A DNA stretch of 64,000 nucleotides from Marinobacter salexigens (GCF_002806945.1 NZ_NIHC01000003.1:372001-436000), one strand, 5' to 3'. Shown: positions 1-9,533, counted from the stretch's first letter. The notes: a model not told the origin generated them from the sequence alone. Made by a program: numbers and translations.

Positions 1-234
1 ATTGTTGAGCGCAACTACAAAGGCAGCACCCTGGATTCGGTGATTGAACTGGAAGACGGCAGCCAGGTAATGGCCAGCGAATTCTTTGATGAAGACGATC
101 CTGCATTCGATTACAGCATTGGCGAGCGGGTGCGCGTCAGCTGGGTTGATGGCTGGGAATGGTTGCTGGCGGAAGAGGGCGATGAACCACTCACCGACGA
201 AGAGGAGCTGGCAGCCGATGATGCAGAGCATTAA
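1..234 (+). CDS. potA: PotA-type ABC transporter ATPase, C-terminal end only
   Basis: The reading frame is open from base 1 and stops at 232-234, so only the last 77 residues of the protein are visible. They resemble the TOBE-type regulatory tail of polyamine importer ATPases (an acidic beta-strand segment ending in a Glu/Asp-rich stretch). No Walker motifs are in the window. The assignment rests mainly on the neighbours: potB starts inside its last codons, and potC and potD follow. The gene is truncated by the window edge, not broken. Confidence 0.75.
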   Translation: MVERNYKGSTLDSVIELEDGSQVMASEFFDEDDPAFDYSIGERVRVSWVDGWEWLLAEEGDEPLTDEEELAADDAEH

Positions 235-1078
235 GCAGCAGCCGTTCAGAGCGGCTGTCCTGGTGCTGGTGTGGGGTTGGCTGCTGTTCCTGGTACTGGC
301 GCCCAATATGCTTGTGGTAGGGGCCAGCGTGATGACGCGGAATCCTTCTACCTTTATTTCCCTGCCGCTGAACCTGGATGCCTACCGGCAACTGTTCAAC
401 CCCCTGTATCTGGACGTGTTTCTTCACTCCCTGTACATGGCAGCATTAACGACATTGATTTGCCTGCTCATCGGCTACCCCTTTGCCTGGGCCCTGTCGC
501 GGGTGGAAAAACGCCGGCAAATGCTGTTGATCTTCCTGTTGATTGTGCCTTTCTGGACAAACTCTCTGGTGCGGACCTATGCCTTGAAGCTGATTCTGGC
601 GACCAACGGCTTGTTGAACAGCGCGCTTATGTCTTTGGGTATAATCGACGAGCCAGCGCAGCTGTTGTACACCGAAGGTGCAGTGATCGTCGGCCTGGTG
701 TATTTGCTGCTGCCCTTTATGATACTGCCCCTGTACTCGGTATTTGAAGATTTGCGGCAGGATGTACTCCTCGCTTCTCACGATTTGGGCGCGGGTCGCC
801 TGGCTACCTTTAAAAATGTGGTTGTGCCTCTGACGTTGCCGGGAGTGCTCGCAGGCGTAATGTTGGTATTGCTGCCGGCCATGGGCTTGTTCTTTGTGCC
901 GGACATTCTGGGCGGCTCGCGCAATCTGCTGGTAGGTAACGTGATCAAAAACCAGTTTCTGGATGCCCGCAACTGGCCCTTTGGTGCCGCTGCCAGCATC
1001 GTGCTTACTCTTACCATGGCGTTGTTGATGTTTGCTCACCGCCTGAGTAAACGCCGTCTGGGCGAGGAGGGCGCCTGA
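218..1078 (+). CDS. potB: Polyamine ABC transporter permease PotB
   Basis: Inner-membrane permease of 286 residues with about six hydrophobic segments. The cytoplasmic EAA-type loop is visible in the second half (ASHDLGAGR...PLTLPG), the part that docks on the ATPase. The frame is open further upstream, but the start at 218 is chosen because AGGAG at 203-207 sits 10 bases before it and the upstream residues do not look like a permease. It overlaps the end of potA by 17 bases and the potC start by one base, which indicates translational coupling. By family it pairs with PotC to form the channel for putrescine or spermidine. The exact polyamine cannot be read from sequence. Confidence 0.88.
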   Translation: MMQSIKQQPFRAAVLVLVWGWLLFLVLAPNMLVVGASVMTRNPSTFISLPLNLDAYRQLFNPLYLDVFLHSLYMAALTTLICLLIGYPFAWALSRVEKRRQMLLIFLLIVPFWTNSLVRTYALKLILATNGLLNSALMSLGIIDEPAQLLYTEGAVIVGLVYLLLPFMILPLYSVFEDLRQDVLLASHDLGAGRLATFKNVVVPLTLPGVLAGVMLVLLPAMGLFFVPDILGGSRNLLVGNVIKNQFLDARNWPFGAAASIVLTLTMALLMFAHRLSKRRLGEEGA

Positions 1079-1845
1079 TGCGCTGGCTATCCCGCAGTTA
1101 CCTCACTCTGGTGTATTTGCTGCTGTATGTGCCCATTGTGGTGCTGGTGGTGTTTTCCTTTAATGACTCCCGCACGGGTTACAGCTGGGGCGGTTTTAGT
1201 CTGCGCTGGTACGAATCCCTGTTTAATAATCACGCCATGGTGCAGGCCATGTGGAATTCACTGTGGCTGGCACTAACTGCGGCGACGGTATCCACGATCA
1301 TTGGCGCTCTTACAGCACTGGCTCTGCACCGCTATCGCTTCCGTGGCAAAAAAGTACTGAACGGCATGCTTTTTGTGGTGATGATGTCGCCGGAAATTGT
1401 GCTGGCTATTTCATTGCTTGGGCTGTTTCTGCTGCTGGGCCTGAAGCTTGGCTATGTATCCCTGCTGCTAGCTCATGTGACATTCTGCCTGCCCTTCGTG
1501 GTAATAACGGTGATGGCCCGGCTCAGTGGTTTTGATGAGCGCCTGCCTGAGGCCGCGCGGGATCTTGGTGCCAGCGACTTCACTATGACCCGCACCGTGC
1601 TGATTCCGGTTATCATGCCAGCATTAATGGCAGGCTGGCTGCTCGGTTTCACACTCTCCATGGATGATGTGGTAGTGAGTACCTTTGTGAGTGGCCCGAG
1701 TTATGAAATTCTTCCTTTGCGCATTTACTCGATGGTGCGCGTGGGGCTTAAACCTGAAGTAAACGCACTTGGCACTCTGTTACTGGTGTTCTCTCTGGTG
1801 ATGCTGATGTTGTCGCAATGGATTCTTTCAAGGAGTAAACAATGA
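1078..1845 (+). CDS. potC: Polyamine ABC transporter permease PotC
   Basis: Second permease subunit of the importer, 255 residues, about six transmembrane segments, and an EAA loop near residues 155-180 (PEAARDLGAS...IPVIMPALMAG). The N-terminus begins with a short basic stretch followed by a hydrophobic helix, as usual for PotC. The ATG overlaps the potB stop (TGATG) and its own end overlaps the next start (ATGA), so translation of potB, potC and potD is coupled. Length and motif placement match the PotC/PotI family. Spermidine-preferring and putrescine-preferring types cannot be told apart here. Confidence 0.88.
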   Translation: MRWLSRSYLTLVYLLLYVPIVVLVVFSFNDSRTGYSWGGFSLRWYESLFNNHAMVQAMWNSLWLALTAATVSTIIGALTALALHRYRFRGKKVLNGMLFVVMMSPEIVLAISLLGLFLLLGLKLGYVSLLLAHVTFCLPFVVITVMARLSGFDERLPEAARDLGASDFTMTRTVLIPVIMPALMAGWLLGFTLSMDDVVVSTFVSGPSYEILPLRIYSMVRVGLKPEVNALGTLLLVFSLVMLMLSQWILSRSKQ

Positions 1846-2882
1846 AGAAAATCGTACTGGCCGGCATGCTGGCTCTGGGGCTGACTGGCTGTAGTTCTGA
1901 TGATCCGCAGGTGCTCAATCTGTATAACTGGTCGGAATACATGCCACAGGAGGTGCTGACCCGCTTTCAGGACGAAACCGGCATCAAAGTGGTTTACACC
2001 ACCTACGACAGCAACGAGGCCATGTACGCCCGTTTGAAGTTGCTGGATGAAAGTGCCGCCTACGACCTGGCCGTGCCTTCAACCTACTACGTCAGCAAAA
2101 TGCGTAATGAAGGACTGTTGATGCCGATTGATCAAAACAAGATCAGTGGTTTTGATCAGCTGGATCCGGAGCTCACGGGCCTGGATATCGACCCGGGCAA
2201 CCAGTACAGCGTGCCTTATCTCTGGGGCACCACTGGCATTGGCGTGGACACCGCCGATATTGATGGCGAGCCAGTTACCGCATGGGCGGATCTTTGGGAT
2301 GAGCGCTTCAAAGGCAAGGTGAACCTGACCAACGATATGCGTGAAGTCTTTCATATGAGCCTGCGGGTGCTGGGCTATCCCGGTAACAGCACCGACCCCC
2401 GGCAAATTGAAGAAGCCTATGAAAAGCTGACAGAACTGATGCCCTCCGTGCGCACGTTCAACTCGGATGCGCCCCGCATGCCGTTCCTCGAAGGTGAGGC
2501 GGATGTAGGCATGATCTGGAACGGCGAAGCCGTTATGGGTAAGGAGAGCATGGAAGCGCTGGAGTATGTGTATCCGGAAGAAGGCGTTATTGCCTGGCTG
2601 GACAGCTTCGTGATTCCGAAGAATGCCAAGAATCCGGATGCGGCCCACCAGTTCATCAGCTTTTTGCTGCAGCCGGAAATCGCAGCGTTGATCAGTGAAG
2701 ATATTGGCTACGCCACGCCGGTGTTATCCGCAAGGGAACTGTTGGACGATGACGTCGCCGGAGATCGTGCCAGCTACCCAACGCCGGAAGACATGGTGAA
2801 TGCCGAGTTTCAGACCGACATAGGGGATGAAGCTTTGCAGGTGTATGCCAGGTATTGGGAAAAACTGAAATCCGGCCTGTAA
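1842..2882 (+). CDS. potD: Polyamine-binding lipoprotein, PotD/PotF family
   Basis: Substrate-binding protein of 346 residues. The N-terminus is a lipoprotein signal with lipobox LTGC and Cys17 as the predicted lipidated residue. Many PotD proteins are instead free periplasmic proteins with a type I signal. The mature part has family hallmarks: LNLYNWSEYMP near residue 26, a FQDETGI segment, DLAVPSTYYVSKM and LWGTTGIGVD. It is expected to deliver spermidine or putrescine to PotBC. ATG overlaps the potC stop by four bases. After the stop a short CCCGGG repeat is present but no clear terminator. Confidence 0.87.
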   Translation: MKKIVLAGMLALGLTGCSSDDPQVLNLYNWSEYMPQEVLTRFQDETGIKVVYTTYDSNEAMYARLKLLDESAAYDLAVPSTYYVSKMRNEGLLMPIDQNKISGFDQLDPELTGLDIDPGNQYSVPYLWGTTGIGVDTADIDGEPVTAWADLWDERFKGKVNLTNDMREVFHMSLRVLGYPGNSTDPRQIEEAYEKLTELMPSVRTFNSDAPRMPFLEGEADVGMIWNGEAVMGKESMEALEYVYPEEGVIAWLDSFVIPKNAKNPDAAHQFISFLLQPEIAALISEDIGYATPVLSARELLDDDVAGDRASYPTPEDMVNAEFQTDIGDEALQVYARYWEKLKSGL

Positions 2883-3025
2883 AGCCCGGGTCCCGGGGTT
2901 GAGGTTGCAGGGCCGCTTCTTGATCCTGTAATTCCGGCTTTAGTGTGGCTGAGTGTCTGTTTTCTGTACACGTTCGAGCAGAGTGCATTATACTTGCCCG
3001 TAAAGCCATTAACGCCGGGATTCCC

Positions 3026-5296
3026 GTGCCAATACCCGCACGCTGTCTTAAAATCCTGATTATCCTGCTCGGCTTGCTGGGCGGGCAGGTGCCTGTTGTT
3101 TCTGCAACCCCGCAGCCTTTATCTGAAGGCTGGGAATACCGCTGGGGAGACTTGCCCTTCAACAAAGATGGCAAGCCTGATTGGTCCGTTGCACAACAAC
3201 CGGAGCAATGGCACGCCACTGATATACCCTCAAACCCTCCGGGCCGGAACGGTGCTGATCAGGTTTGGTTCCGGGTAACCCTGCCTGCTGGTGACTGGCA
3301 AAACCCCGCGCTTTACATTTTAAGCGTCGATCTGATTGTTCAGGTGTGGTTGGACGGCGAGAACATCTATCAGTACGGCACCTTCGACAAGGATGGGCGG
3401 GGTAAGTTTGAAGGCTGGCCATGGCACAGTATTACCCTGCCAGAGGGTTACGAGAACAAGACGCTGTATTTTCGCGTTTTTTCTGACTATACGGATATCG
3501 GACTCTGGGGCGAAGTGAGCCTCATGGAGCGTTCCGAGCTGATTTTGCATGTTCTCCAGAACTCCCTCGAAGCATTGCTGGTGGCCGGGTTTTCCTTGCT
3601 AGTGGCCTTGTTCGCACTGATCTTCTCTGTGCTGCAGAATGACAGAAAGACGTTTTCCAGCATCGGCCTGTTCGCATTGGCGTCCTCCGTTATGCTTTTG
3701 GCAGAAAGTCAGGCCGCGCTGCTGGTTGTGTCCGATGCTCTGTTATGGAATTACCTGGCTGCGGGAAGTTACTACCTGCTGCCGGTTGCCCTGTGGCTCA
3801 TGCTGGAGCAGTGGCTGGAAGACCGCCAGCCCCGGGTTATAAAGTTGATCTGGACGCTGCATCTTGCCTATGCAGTTGCTGCACTCGGCCTTTCACTGGC
3901 AGGCTTTTTAGCCTTGTCGTCTACCTTCCCCGCGTTTGATGTTCTGCTCCTGCTCTCTCTCCTTATGATGGGTGCAATTACGGTGCCTCGCTTCGGCTCG
4001 ATGACGGCGGAGCAAAAGGTTCTCGTATTGGCGTGTGGTGTATTCAGCGCCCTGTTGGTTATTGATATGGGGGTGGCACATGGATTTTTGCCATGGGTGA
4101 AGGTGCCGGTCAGCCTTGGCTTGCTCTTGTTCACGCTGGCTGTGGTAATTATTTCGTTAAGGCACTATGCGATGACTCAAAGAGCCTTGCAGGAGTTGAC
4201 GGTAACATTGGAGCAGCAGGTGGCTGAACGAACTGAAAAGGCAGAGACGCTTTTGCAGCGTGAGCAGGCCAGGGCGAGCTTGTTGGCGTTTGAAAATGAG
4301 AAAAGCCAGATCTTTGCTGAGGTTATTGCTGAACTACAGGCCTGTGCGAGCCTTGATCTGGCGTTCCAGTTTCTCACTGAAGCAATGCCCAAGCTCTGCA
4401 ACCCGCTAAAGGGCATGATGTACCGGCGAACCAGTAGCGGCGGATACGAACGGCTAGCGCACTGGGGTTATGGCGGTGAACTTCCTGAGCTGGAACCTGT
4501 GGTTGATGCTCTCGATAATATACCGGGCCCCGTTCGCCTGACGGCGGGCTCTCTGGGTGAGGGCGGGCCGGCATGCAGAGCCTATAAAGGATTGGTGTGT
4601 TTCTCCATCAATGTTGAGTTTATGAGCCATGGAGCGGCACCAGAAAGCTTGTTGCTTCTGGAGGCTGGCAGCATCAGCAACTCCGGGCGGACTGAGGATG
4701 GCGCCGCAAGACTGATGTCCTCCATTAACCTGGTGGCTGAACGTATCGGAGTGACCCTTTCAGGTATTTCTCTCAAGGAAGAACTGCATCGCTTCTCTTA
4801 TGAAGACGCTCTGACCGGGTTGAAAAATCGACGTTATTTCGATCAGCTATTGGAGCACGAAGCCACAGTGGCTTTACGTAAAGGCGCTCCTTTATCACTG
4901 TTATTGTTGGATGTTGATCATTTCAAACGCTTTAACGATACCCACGGCCATGAAGCGGGGGACGCAGCTCTGAAGGCTTTTGCTTCGGTATTAGGAACCC
5001 GTTTTCGCGGCAGTGATGTTGTCTGCCGTTATGGTGGTGAAGAGTTTGTGGTGATTCTGCCAGATTCAGATATAGAGGGTGCAAGGGAGCGGGCCGAGCA
5101 ACTGCGAGAGGCCGTGCGAAACAAGCCGGTCGTATTTGAAGGCAAGAATCTGGGCTCCCTGACCCTGTCCATTGGTGTCGCCTCATGGCCCGCCAGTACC
5201 GACGAGCCGCAAAAATTGTTGAAGCTTGCGGATGAAATGCTTTACAAGGCTAAAACTGGCGGGCGAGACAAAGTTGAGGTGTGTCCGGAGCGTTAG
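3026..5296 (+). CDS. Membrane diguanylate cyclase with 7TMR-DISM-type sensor, GAF-like and GGDEF domains
   Basis: Predicted to make c-di-GMP from two GTP. The order is: signal peptide, an extracytoplasmic jelly-roll-like region of about 160 residues of the DISMED2 type, about seven to eight transmembrane helices, a coiled coil (QELTVTLEQQVAERTEKAE), a GAF-like region, then GGDEF. The active-site loop is intact (YGGEEF). An RxxD inhibitory site (RGSD) lies five residues before it, so product inhibition is likely. The frame is open from GTG 2945, but GTG 3026 is preferred because the protein then begins with a normal signal peptide. No strong ribosome site marks either. It is monocistronic and converges on the UspA-type gene. 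Confidence 0.85.
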   Translation: MPIPARCLKILIILLGLLGGQVPVVSATPQPLSEGWEYRWGDLPFNKDGKPDWSVAQQPEQWHATDIPSNPPGRNGADQVWFRVTLPAGDWQNPALYILSVDLIVQVWLDGENIYQYGTFDKDGRGKFEGWPWHSITLPEGYENKTLYFRVFSDYTDIGLWGEVSLMERSELILHVLQNSLEALLVAGFSLLVALFALIFSVLQNDRKTFSSIGLFALASSVMLLAESQAALLVVSDALLWNYLAAGSYYLLPVALWLMLEQWLEDRQPRVIKLIWTLHLAYAVAALGLSLAGFLALSSTFPAFDVLLLLSLLMMGAITVPRFGSMTAEQKVLVLACGVFSALLVIDMGVAHGFLPWVKVPVSLGLLLFTLAVVIISLRHYAMTQRALQELTVTLEQQVAERTEKAETLLQREQARASLLAFENEKSQIFAEVIAELQACASLDLAFQFLTEAMPKLCNPLKGMMYRRTSSGGYERLAHWGYGGELPELEPVVDALDNIPGPVRLTAGSLGEGGPACRAYKGLVCFSINVEFMSHGAAPESLLLLEAGSISNSGRTEDGAARLMSSINLVAERIGVTLSGISLKEELHRFSYEDALTGLKNRRYFDQLLEHEATVALRKGAPLSLLLLDVDHFKRFNDTHGHEAGDAALKAFASVLGTRFRGSDVVCRYGGEEFVVILPDSDIEGARERAEQLREAVRNKPVVFEGKNLGSLTLSIGVASWPASTDEPQKLLKLADEMLYKAKTGGRDKVEVCPER

Positions 5297-5336
5297 CCAG
5301 CCGGCTCAGGTTCAGGGCAGGTTGACTAAGTGGGGT

Positions 5337-5780
5337 TCAGACCACCAGGACCGGGCATTTGGCGTGTGCCGCTACCCGGTGCGAAACACTGCCCAGAAAC
5401 ATCCCATCCTTGTCGCTATGGGTTCCTCGGGTGCCCACTACGATCAAGTCTGCTTCCTTGTCCTTGGCAAACTTTATAATCACCTTAGAGGGTCGGCCCG
5501 CTTTCACAAAGCCCCGAACCATGGTTGCCCCATGATCCTTTGCCATATCCTTGGCGTGATTGACCACATCTTTGGCGTACTCGGAAAGCACCTTGTCCGG
5601 TATGTCCATGTCAGAGGGGCGTCCAATAGACAATGAGGCCTCAAACAGGCTGTGGTGCTTATACACGCAGAGTATGAATATTTCTGTCTCAGGCATCAGC
5701 TTTTGAAAGTCGATGGCCTTATCCAGGGCCTTGAGCGAGGTTTTGGAGCCGTCTACCGCCACCAGTATCCGTTTGAACAT
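5337..5780 (-). CDS. teaD: UspA-family protein linked to the TRAP transporter (TeaD-like)
   Basis: Universal stress protein of 147 residues. It begins with the family strand ILVAVDGS and ends with the nucleotide-binding glycine motif (VVGTRG, then GS about ten residues later), the type that binds ATP. It is the last gene of the minus-strand TRAP operon, 35 bases after teaC. In Halomonas elongata the same position is held by TeaD, an ATP-binding UspA protein that modulates ectoine import by TeaABC. The role here is inferred from that arrangement. It converges on the upstream diguanylate cyclase gene with no obvious terminator between. Confidence 0.8.
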   Translation of the reverse strand: MFKRILVAVDGSKTSLKALDKAIDFQKLMPETEIFILCVYKHHSLFEASLSIGRPSDMDIPDKVLSEYAKDVVNHAKDMAKDHGATMVRGFVKAGRPSKVIIKFAKDKEADLIVVGTRGTHSDKDGMFLGSVSHRVAAHAKCPVLVV

Positions 5781-5815
5781 GCCTATCTCCTTCCGTATTC
5801 AGAGTCTGGTGCGCA

Positions 5816-7102
5816 TTAGTCTGCAAAAGCAAGATCACGCAGGAACAAAGCAATCTGCGGGAAAGCGATTATCAAACCAGCCGCTGCGATGAGCATGAAA
5901 ATGAACGGTGGCGTGCCCCGAATAACCTCCAGGTAAGGCCGCTTGAAGATCGCGATGGCTGTGAAAATGTCACAACCAAACGGAGGCGTAGCCGAACCAA
6001 TCGCAACCTGCAGGGTAATAAGCACGCCCACCAGCACCGGGTCCAAGCCTGTTGCCTGAATGGCTGGTGCGAAAATGGGTGTCAGTACCAGAATAACAAC
6101 AATGGGATCGACGAACATGCAGGCAACAAAGAAAGCCACACAGATCGCAATCAATACGCCGACAGGGCCTGCTTCGTTTACGCCAACAGACTCCAGTATT
6201 GTCTGGGGGATCTGAGCAAACGAAATGATCCATGAGAAGCCGTTACCCACGGCCACCAGAATGAATACCACCGCCGTGATCAGGCCAGTAGATTTGGCAA
6301 TTTTGTATATTTCACCAATTTTCAGGGAGCGGAAAATGATGAATTCCAGCAGGAATGCATAGAGCACGCACACCGCCGCAGCTTCTGTCGGGCTGAAAAT
6401 GCCGCCATAGATGCCGCCGACAATGATTACCGGGAAAAACAACGGCCAACTGGCATCCCGAACCGAGAGCGCTCGCTGGTGCCAGCTTGCCTTGGGTTCA
6501 GTAGGGACCTTGTTTTTGTATGCGTAAAACAGGCAGTAGAGCGAGAACATGAACAGGATCAATATGCCCGGGCCGACACCTGCAATGAACAGTTCTGCGA
6601 TGGAGGTTTGGGAGATAACCCCGTAAATGATCATGCCGATACTGGGGGGTATCAGAAAAGCAATATCGCTGGCGTTAATGATCAATGCCAGGGTGAACGA
6701 GTCGGAATACCCGGCCTTGAGCATTTTTGGACGCAAAGGGGAGCCTACGGCCACAACGGTTGCCTGGGTTGAGCCGGAAACCGCACCGAAAAGGGTACAG
6801 GAGGTAGCCGTGCTGATCGCCAGCCCACCTTTTATATGGCCTATGAAGGCCATAACCATATTGATCAGCCTGTCTGCCGACTGGCCCCGGGTCATGATAT
6901 CAGCGGCGAGAATGAACATGGGTACAGCAATCAGTGAGGCGGGCCGTATGCCCCCCATCATCTGCTGGATGAAGGTACCCATTTGGCCGAAGCCGTCGAA
7001 CATCATGACAAAGCCAACGACAGCAGCTGTCGTTAGTGGAATCATCATCGGGAAACCAAGCAGTAGCAGCCCGATCATGATGATCATTAGAATTGTCGCC
7101 AT
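5816..7102 (-). CDS. teaC: TRAP transporter large membrane subunit (TeaC/DctM)
   Basis: The 428-residue, highly hydrophobic subunit forms the transport channel of a sodium-driven TRAP importer. About twelve membrane helices are apparent, together with DctM family landmarks such as GSTQATVVAVGSPLRP near the middle of the first half and a conserved VDPIVVILVLTPIFAPA stretch in the second half. It sits between teaB (upstream, 39 bases) and the UspA-type gene. By comparison with the Halomonas system it should carry ectoine and hydroxyectoine with Na+ as the coupling ion. The substrate is inferred mainly from the binding protein. Confidence 0.87.
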   Translation of the reverse strand: MATILMIIMIGLLLLGFPMMIPLTTAAVVGFVMMFDGFGQMGTFIQQMMGGIRPASLIAVPMFILAADIMTRGQSADRLINMVMAFIGHIKGGLAISTATSCTLFGAVSGSTQATVVAVGSPLRPKMLKAGYSDSFTLALIINASDIAFLIPPSIGMIIYGVISQTSIAELFIAGVGPGILILFMFSLYCLFYAYKNKVPTEPKASWHQRALSVRDASWPLFFPVIIVGGIYGGIFSPTEAAAVCVLYAFLLEFIIFRSLKIGEIYKIAKSTGLITAVVFILVAVGNGFSWIISFAQIPQTILESVGVNEAGPVGVLIAICVAFFVACMFVDPIVVILVLTPIFAPAIQATGLDPVLVGVLITLQVAIGSATPPFGCDIFTAIAIFKRPYLEVIRGTPPFIFMLIAAAGLIIAFPQIALFLRDLAFAD

Positions 7103-7141
7103 AGGTGTACCCTTTATTATCGTGCCCGGTGTTAGCCCGGA

Positions 7142-7735
7142 TCAGACTTCCGTTTCTGAGTCAGCGTAGCCGTCAATCACCCCGGTAGAGAGATAAACGT
7201 CTTCACTGGTCAAGTTCTTGATAGCCGTGAGGAAATACTGAATGCCGGTAACAGCGAAGCCCACGGGAGCCCAGATATAAATCCACCAGATTTCAAACCC
7301 CAATGCGGGCAAAATACGGCCACGGCTGTAGAGGGTCTCAATGTATCCGTAGGAGTGGTAGCACAGGAAAAACATTACAGCGGATGTGAACAGGGCAATG
7401 AATATCATCAGCACCTTTCGGCCTTTGGGGGGAAGCGCGTCGTAAACCGCAGACATTCGTATGTGTCGCCCGTATCGTGCCGCGTAGCCTATGCCGGCAA
7501 AGGTCACCAGAATAATCAGGATGCGGTTGATTTCGCCGGAAAAGAAAAAGCCTTCGCCAAATACGAATCGCGCAACAACATTAACGCAGGTGTTTATGGC
7601 CATGAGGATAATGCCTGCGGCCAGAATGACGGCTTCGGTGTTGGCGATCCATCCGTCTATGGTTCCCAGAAACCCGGGCAGACCGGACTCAAAAGTACCG
7701 GTGTCGTCTTCTAACTCCGGGATGTTCTCGGACAT
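7142..7735 (-). CDS. teaB: TRAP transporter small membrane subunit (TeaB/DctQ)
   Basis: The 197-residue DctQ-type subunit has four predicted membrane helices and an acidic N-terminal tail of about 25 residues. Typical features are the NVVARFVFGEGFFFSGEI segment in the second helix region and RYGRHIRMSAVYD in the cytoplasmic part. It forms a complex with the large subunit and is required for transport, although its exact role is unclear in the family. It lies 113 bases after the binding-protein gene; that gap contains a strong hairpin which may lower expression of the membrane subunits relative to teaA. Confidence 0.86.
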   Translation of the reverse strand: MSENIPELEDDTGTFESGLPGFLGTIDGWIANTEAVILAAGIILMAINTCVNVVARFVFGEGFFFSGEINRILIILVTFAGIGYAARYGRHIRMSAVYDALPPKGRKVLMIFIALFTSAVMFFLCYHSYGYIETLYSRGRILPALGFEIWWIYIWAPVGFAVTGIQYFLTAIKNLTSEDVYLSTGVIDGYADSETEV

Positions 7736-7807
7736 GGGGTCTGCTCCAGATCATGTCGCTCCCGACCGGTCATTTATATCTGGCGGGGCGGGTCAGTTCA
7801 ATAAAGT

Positions 7808-7831
7808 GTCCGCCGGCGGGCGCCGGCGGAC
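7808..7831 (-). other. Stable stem-loop between teaA and teaB
   Basis: Perfect 10-base-pair stem (GTCCGCCGGC at 7808-7817, its complement at 7822-7831) with a 4-base loop, starting 17 bases after the teaA stop. No run of T follows on the minus strand, so it is unlikely to be a full terminator. By analogy with hairpins after binding-protein genes such as malE, it probably protects the teaA message from 3' decay or partly terminates, giving more binding protein than membrane subunits. Confidence 0.7.
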
Positions 7832-7848
7832 AGGTGCTCTGAAAAAAA

Positions 7849-8877
7849 TCAGTCGTTCTGCACGTCTTTCAAGTCTTGCTTGAACTGGTTCAGCAGGTCT
7901 TTGCCGCCTTGGCCAGTCATCTCAACAAATTTCTCTTCAACCTGCGGTGCGCGTTTTTTGAAGGCTTTGATCTGCTCTTCGTTCAGGCGCGTTACAGTAA
8001 CCTCATCGCTGGCCGCCTGGATTTTTGCGAGAGCATCATCCGCCAAGCCATCGATATGGGTGATAATTTTCTCAAAGGCGTAATCTGCTGCGTCCTGAAT
8101 GAGTTTCTTGTCCTCATCTTTCAGGCCATCGTAGAAATCCTTGTTGGCCATTGCCGCAGTCGTGAACCAGCCGTGCCCGGTGTAGATCAGGTTGGGTGAT
8201 ACTTCATACAGCCCACCGGACTCAATCCAGAAGATCGGGTTTTCCTGACCATTGATCATGTTGGTCTGCAGAGCACCGTAAACTTCACCCCAAGGCAGCG
8301 GCGTAGGTGTTGCACCGAACGCAGAGTAGGTTTCTGACAGCAAGGGGTTGGTCATAACCCGGATTTTTTTGTTCTTCATGCCCTCGGGCGTAGTGACTGG
8401 CTCATCCAGCGTGATAACGAACTCACCCTCGGGGTACATCTTTAGAAGTTCGAGGCCGTTTTCCGCATACAGCTTGGGGAAATCCTCGTTGATAGCCTTA
8501 CTTTCACGGAAGAATTCGATAACCGTGCTTATGTCTGTAGGCATCAGGTAGGGAATGAAGAAAATCTGCGCTTCCGGGATCAGCGCGCCAGTAAAACCGG
8601 GAGACTGGTTAACAAAGTTCAGGATACCAGCCTGGGTCTGCTCCATGATGTCGTCGGACTCGCCGAGCTCACCAAAACGGTACACCTGGAGTGTGTGATC
8701 TGAGTTGTCCTCAATGTACTCCTTGAATTTGTATGCGTATACATCCTGTACGTCGCCTTCATACTCTTCGTGAGCGTAGCGCCAGTTGGCCGCGTTCACA
8801 GAATTTGCTGCGGTCATTGCCGCGAATGCGAACGCTGAAATTCCGGCCAGTTTCTTGAATTTATTCATGCTGCTCAT
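7849..8877 (-). CDS. teaA: TRAP periplasmic binding protein, ectoine type (TeaA)
   Basis: Binding protein of 342 residues with a Sec signal ending near NSVNA-A. The mature part begins NWRYAHEEYEGDVQDV and continues with ELGESDDIMEQTQ, FFIPYLMPTD and PIFWIESGGLYEVSPN. From memory these are close to Halomonas elongata TeaA, which binds ectoine and hydroxyectoine. The frame opens at ATG 8895, but ATG 8877 is preferred: GGAGA lies seven bases before it, inside the longer frame. It is the first gene of the operon and would take up compatible solutes, fitting a salt-adapted host. Confidence 0.85.
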   Translation of the reverse strand: MSSMNKFKKLAGISAFAFAAMTAANSVNAANWRYAHEEYEGDVQDVYAYKFKEYIEDNSDHTLQVYRFGELGESDDIMEQTQAGILNFVNQSPGFTGALIPEAQIFFIPYLMPTDISTVIEFFRESKAINEDFPKLYAENGLELLKMYPEGEFVITLDEPVTTPEGMKNKKIRVMTNPLLSETYSAFGATPTPLPWGEVYGALQTNMINGQENPIFWIESGGLYEVSPNLIYTGHGWFTTAAMANKDFYDGLKDEDKKLIQDAADYAFEKIITHIDGLADDALAKIQAASDEVTVTRLNEEQIKAFKKRAPQVEEKFVEMTGQGGKDLLNQFKQDLKDVQND

Positions 8878-8999
8878 CGGGTTTTCTCCGTTCATTTGTA
8901 CTCAGACATTTATTGTTACATTAGTAGAGACTGGCAAAACTTACTGACTTTCGCAAGAAATTGGGCTGTTTGGTTGGTTTTTGGTTAATAACTGCGCGA

Positions 9000-9527
9000 T
9001 TACTTGATGCCTGCTCTTGCAAGAAACAATCGGAACTCTTTTGTGATCCGCTGAAGGCTATTTGCCAGGCGATGGTTGTCGGGCAGAATCAGTGCCGGCA
9101 GCGCCTGTTGCCGGGCGAGTTCAATAACGGGCATTGGCGGGACCACATCATCATCCCAGCCGTGGATGATCTGTACATGTTTGGCCTGGATGCGAGGGCT
9201 GGATTGCGGATACCCCTCCATTGCAAGCGCCGGTGCGAGCAGAAAACATCCCAGAACCGGAGTTTGTTCGCTGGCTTGCGCACATACCCAGCCTCCCATG
9301 CTGGAGCCTGCAAGGATTATATTGTGCGGATCTGCACCGCTGGCAGCTATAGCGTCTTGCATCTGGGTAAGGCGAACCGCGGGGTCTTTGGTACTTCGAT
9401 GGTCAATGGCATGGGCCTGGACGCTTGCAAAGGACTCCGCTAACGCTTTCAGGGCCTGGATTTTGGTTCCCCCAGGCCCGCTTTCCAGGCCATGGGAGAG
9501 AAAAACATGTGTGATGGTTTTATTCAT
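9000..9527 (-). CDS. Small alpha/beta hydrolase (YqiA-like)
   Basis: A 175-residue compact alpha/beta hydrolase without membrane segments or signal peptide. The nucleophile elbow is GSSMGG near residues 73-78. A candidate acid lies in HGWDDDVVP and the candidate histidine in DNHRL near the C-terminus, so a Ser-Asp-His triad is complete. It resembles the short RsbQ/YqiA-type esterases. The natural substrate is unknown. It lies six bases downstream of the flavin-dependent oxidoreductase gene and probably shares its transcript. Confidence 0.75.
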   Translation of the reverse strand: MNKTITHVFLSHGLESGPGGTKIQALKALAESFASVQAHAIDHRSTKDPAVRLTQMQDAIAASGADPHNIILAGSSMGGWVCAQASEQTPVLGCFLLAPALAMEGYPQSSPRIQAKHVQIIHGWDDDVVPPMPVIELARQQALPALILPDNHRLANSLQRITKEFRLFLARAGIK

Positions 9528-9533
9528 GGTGGT

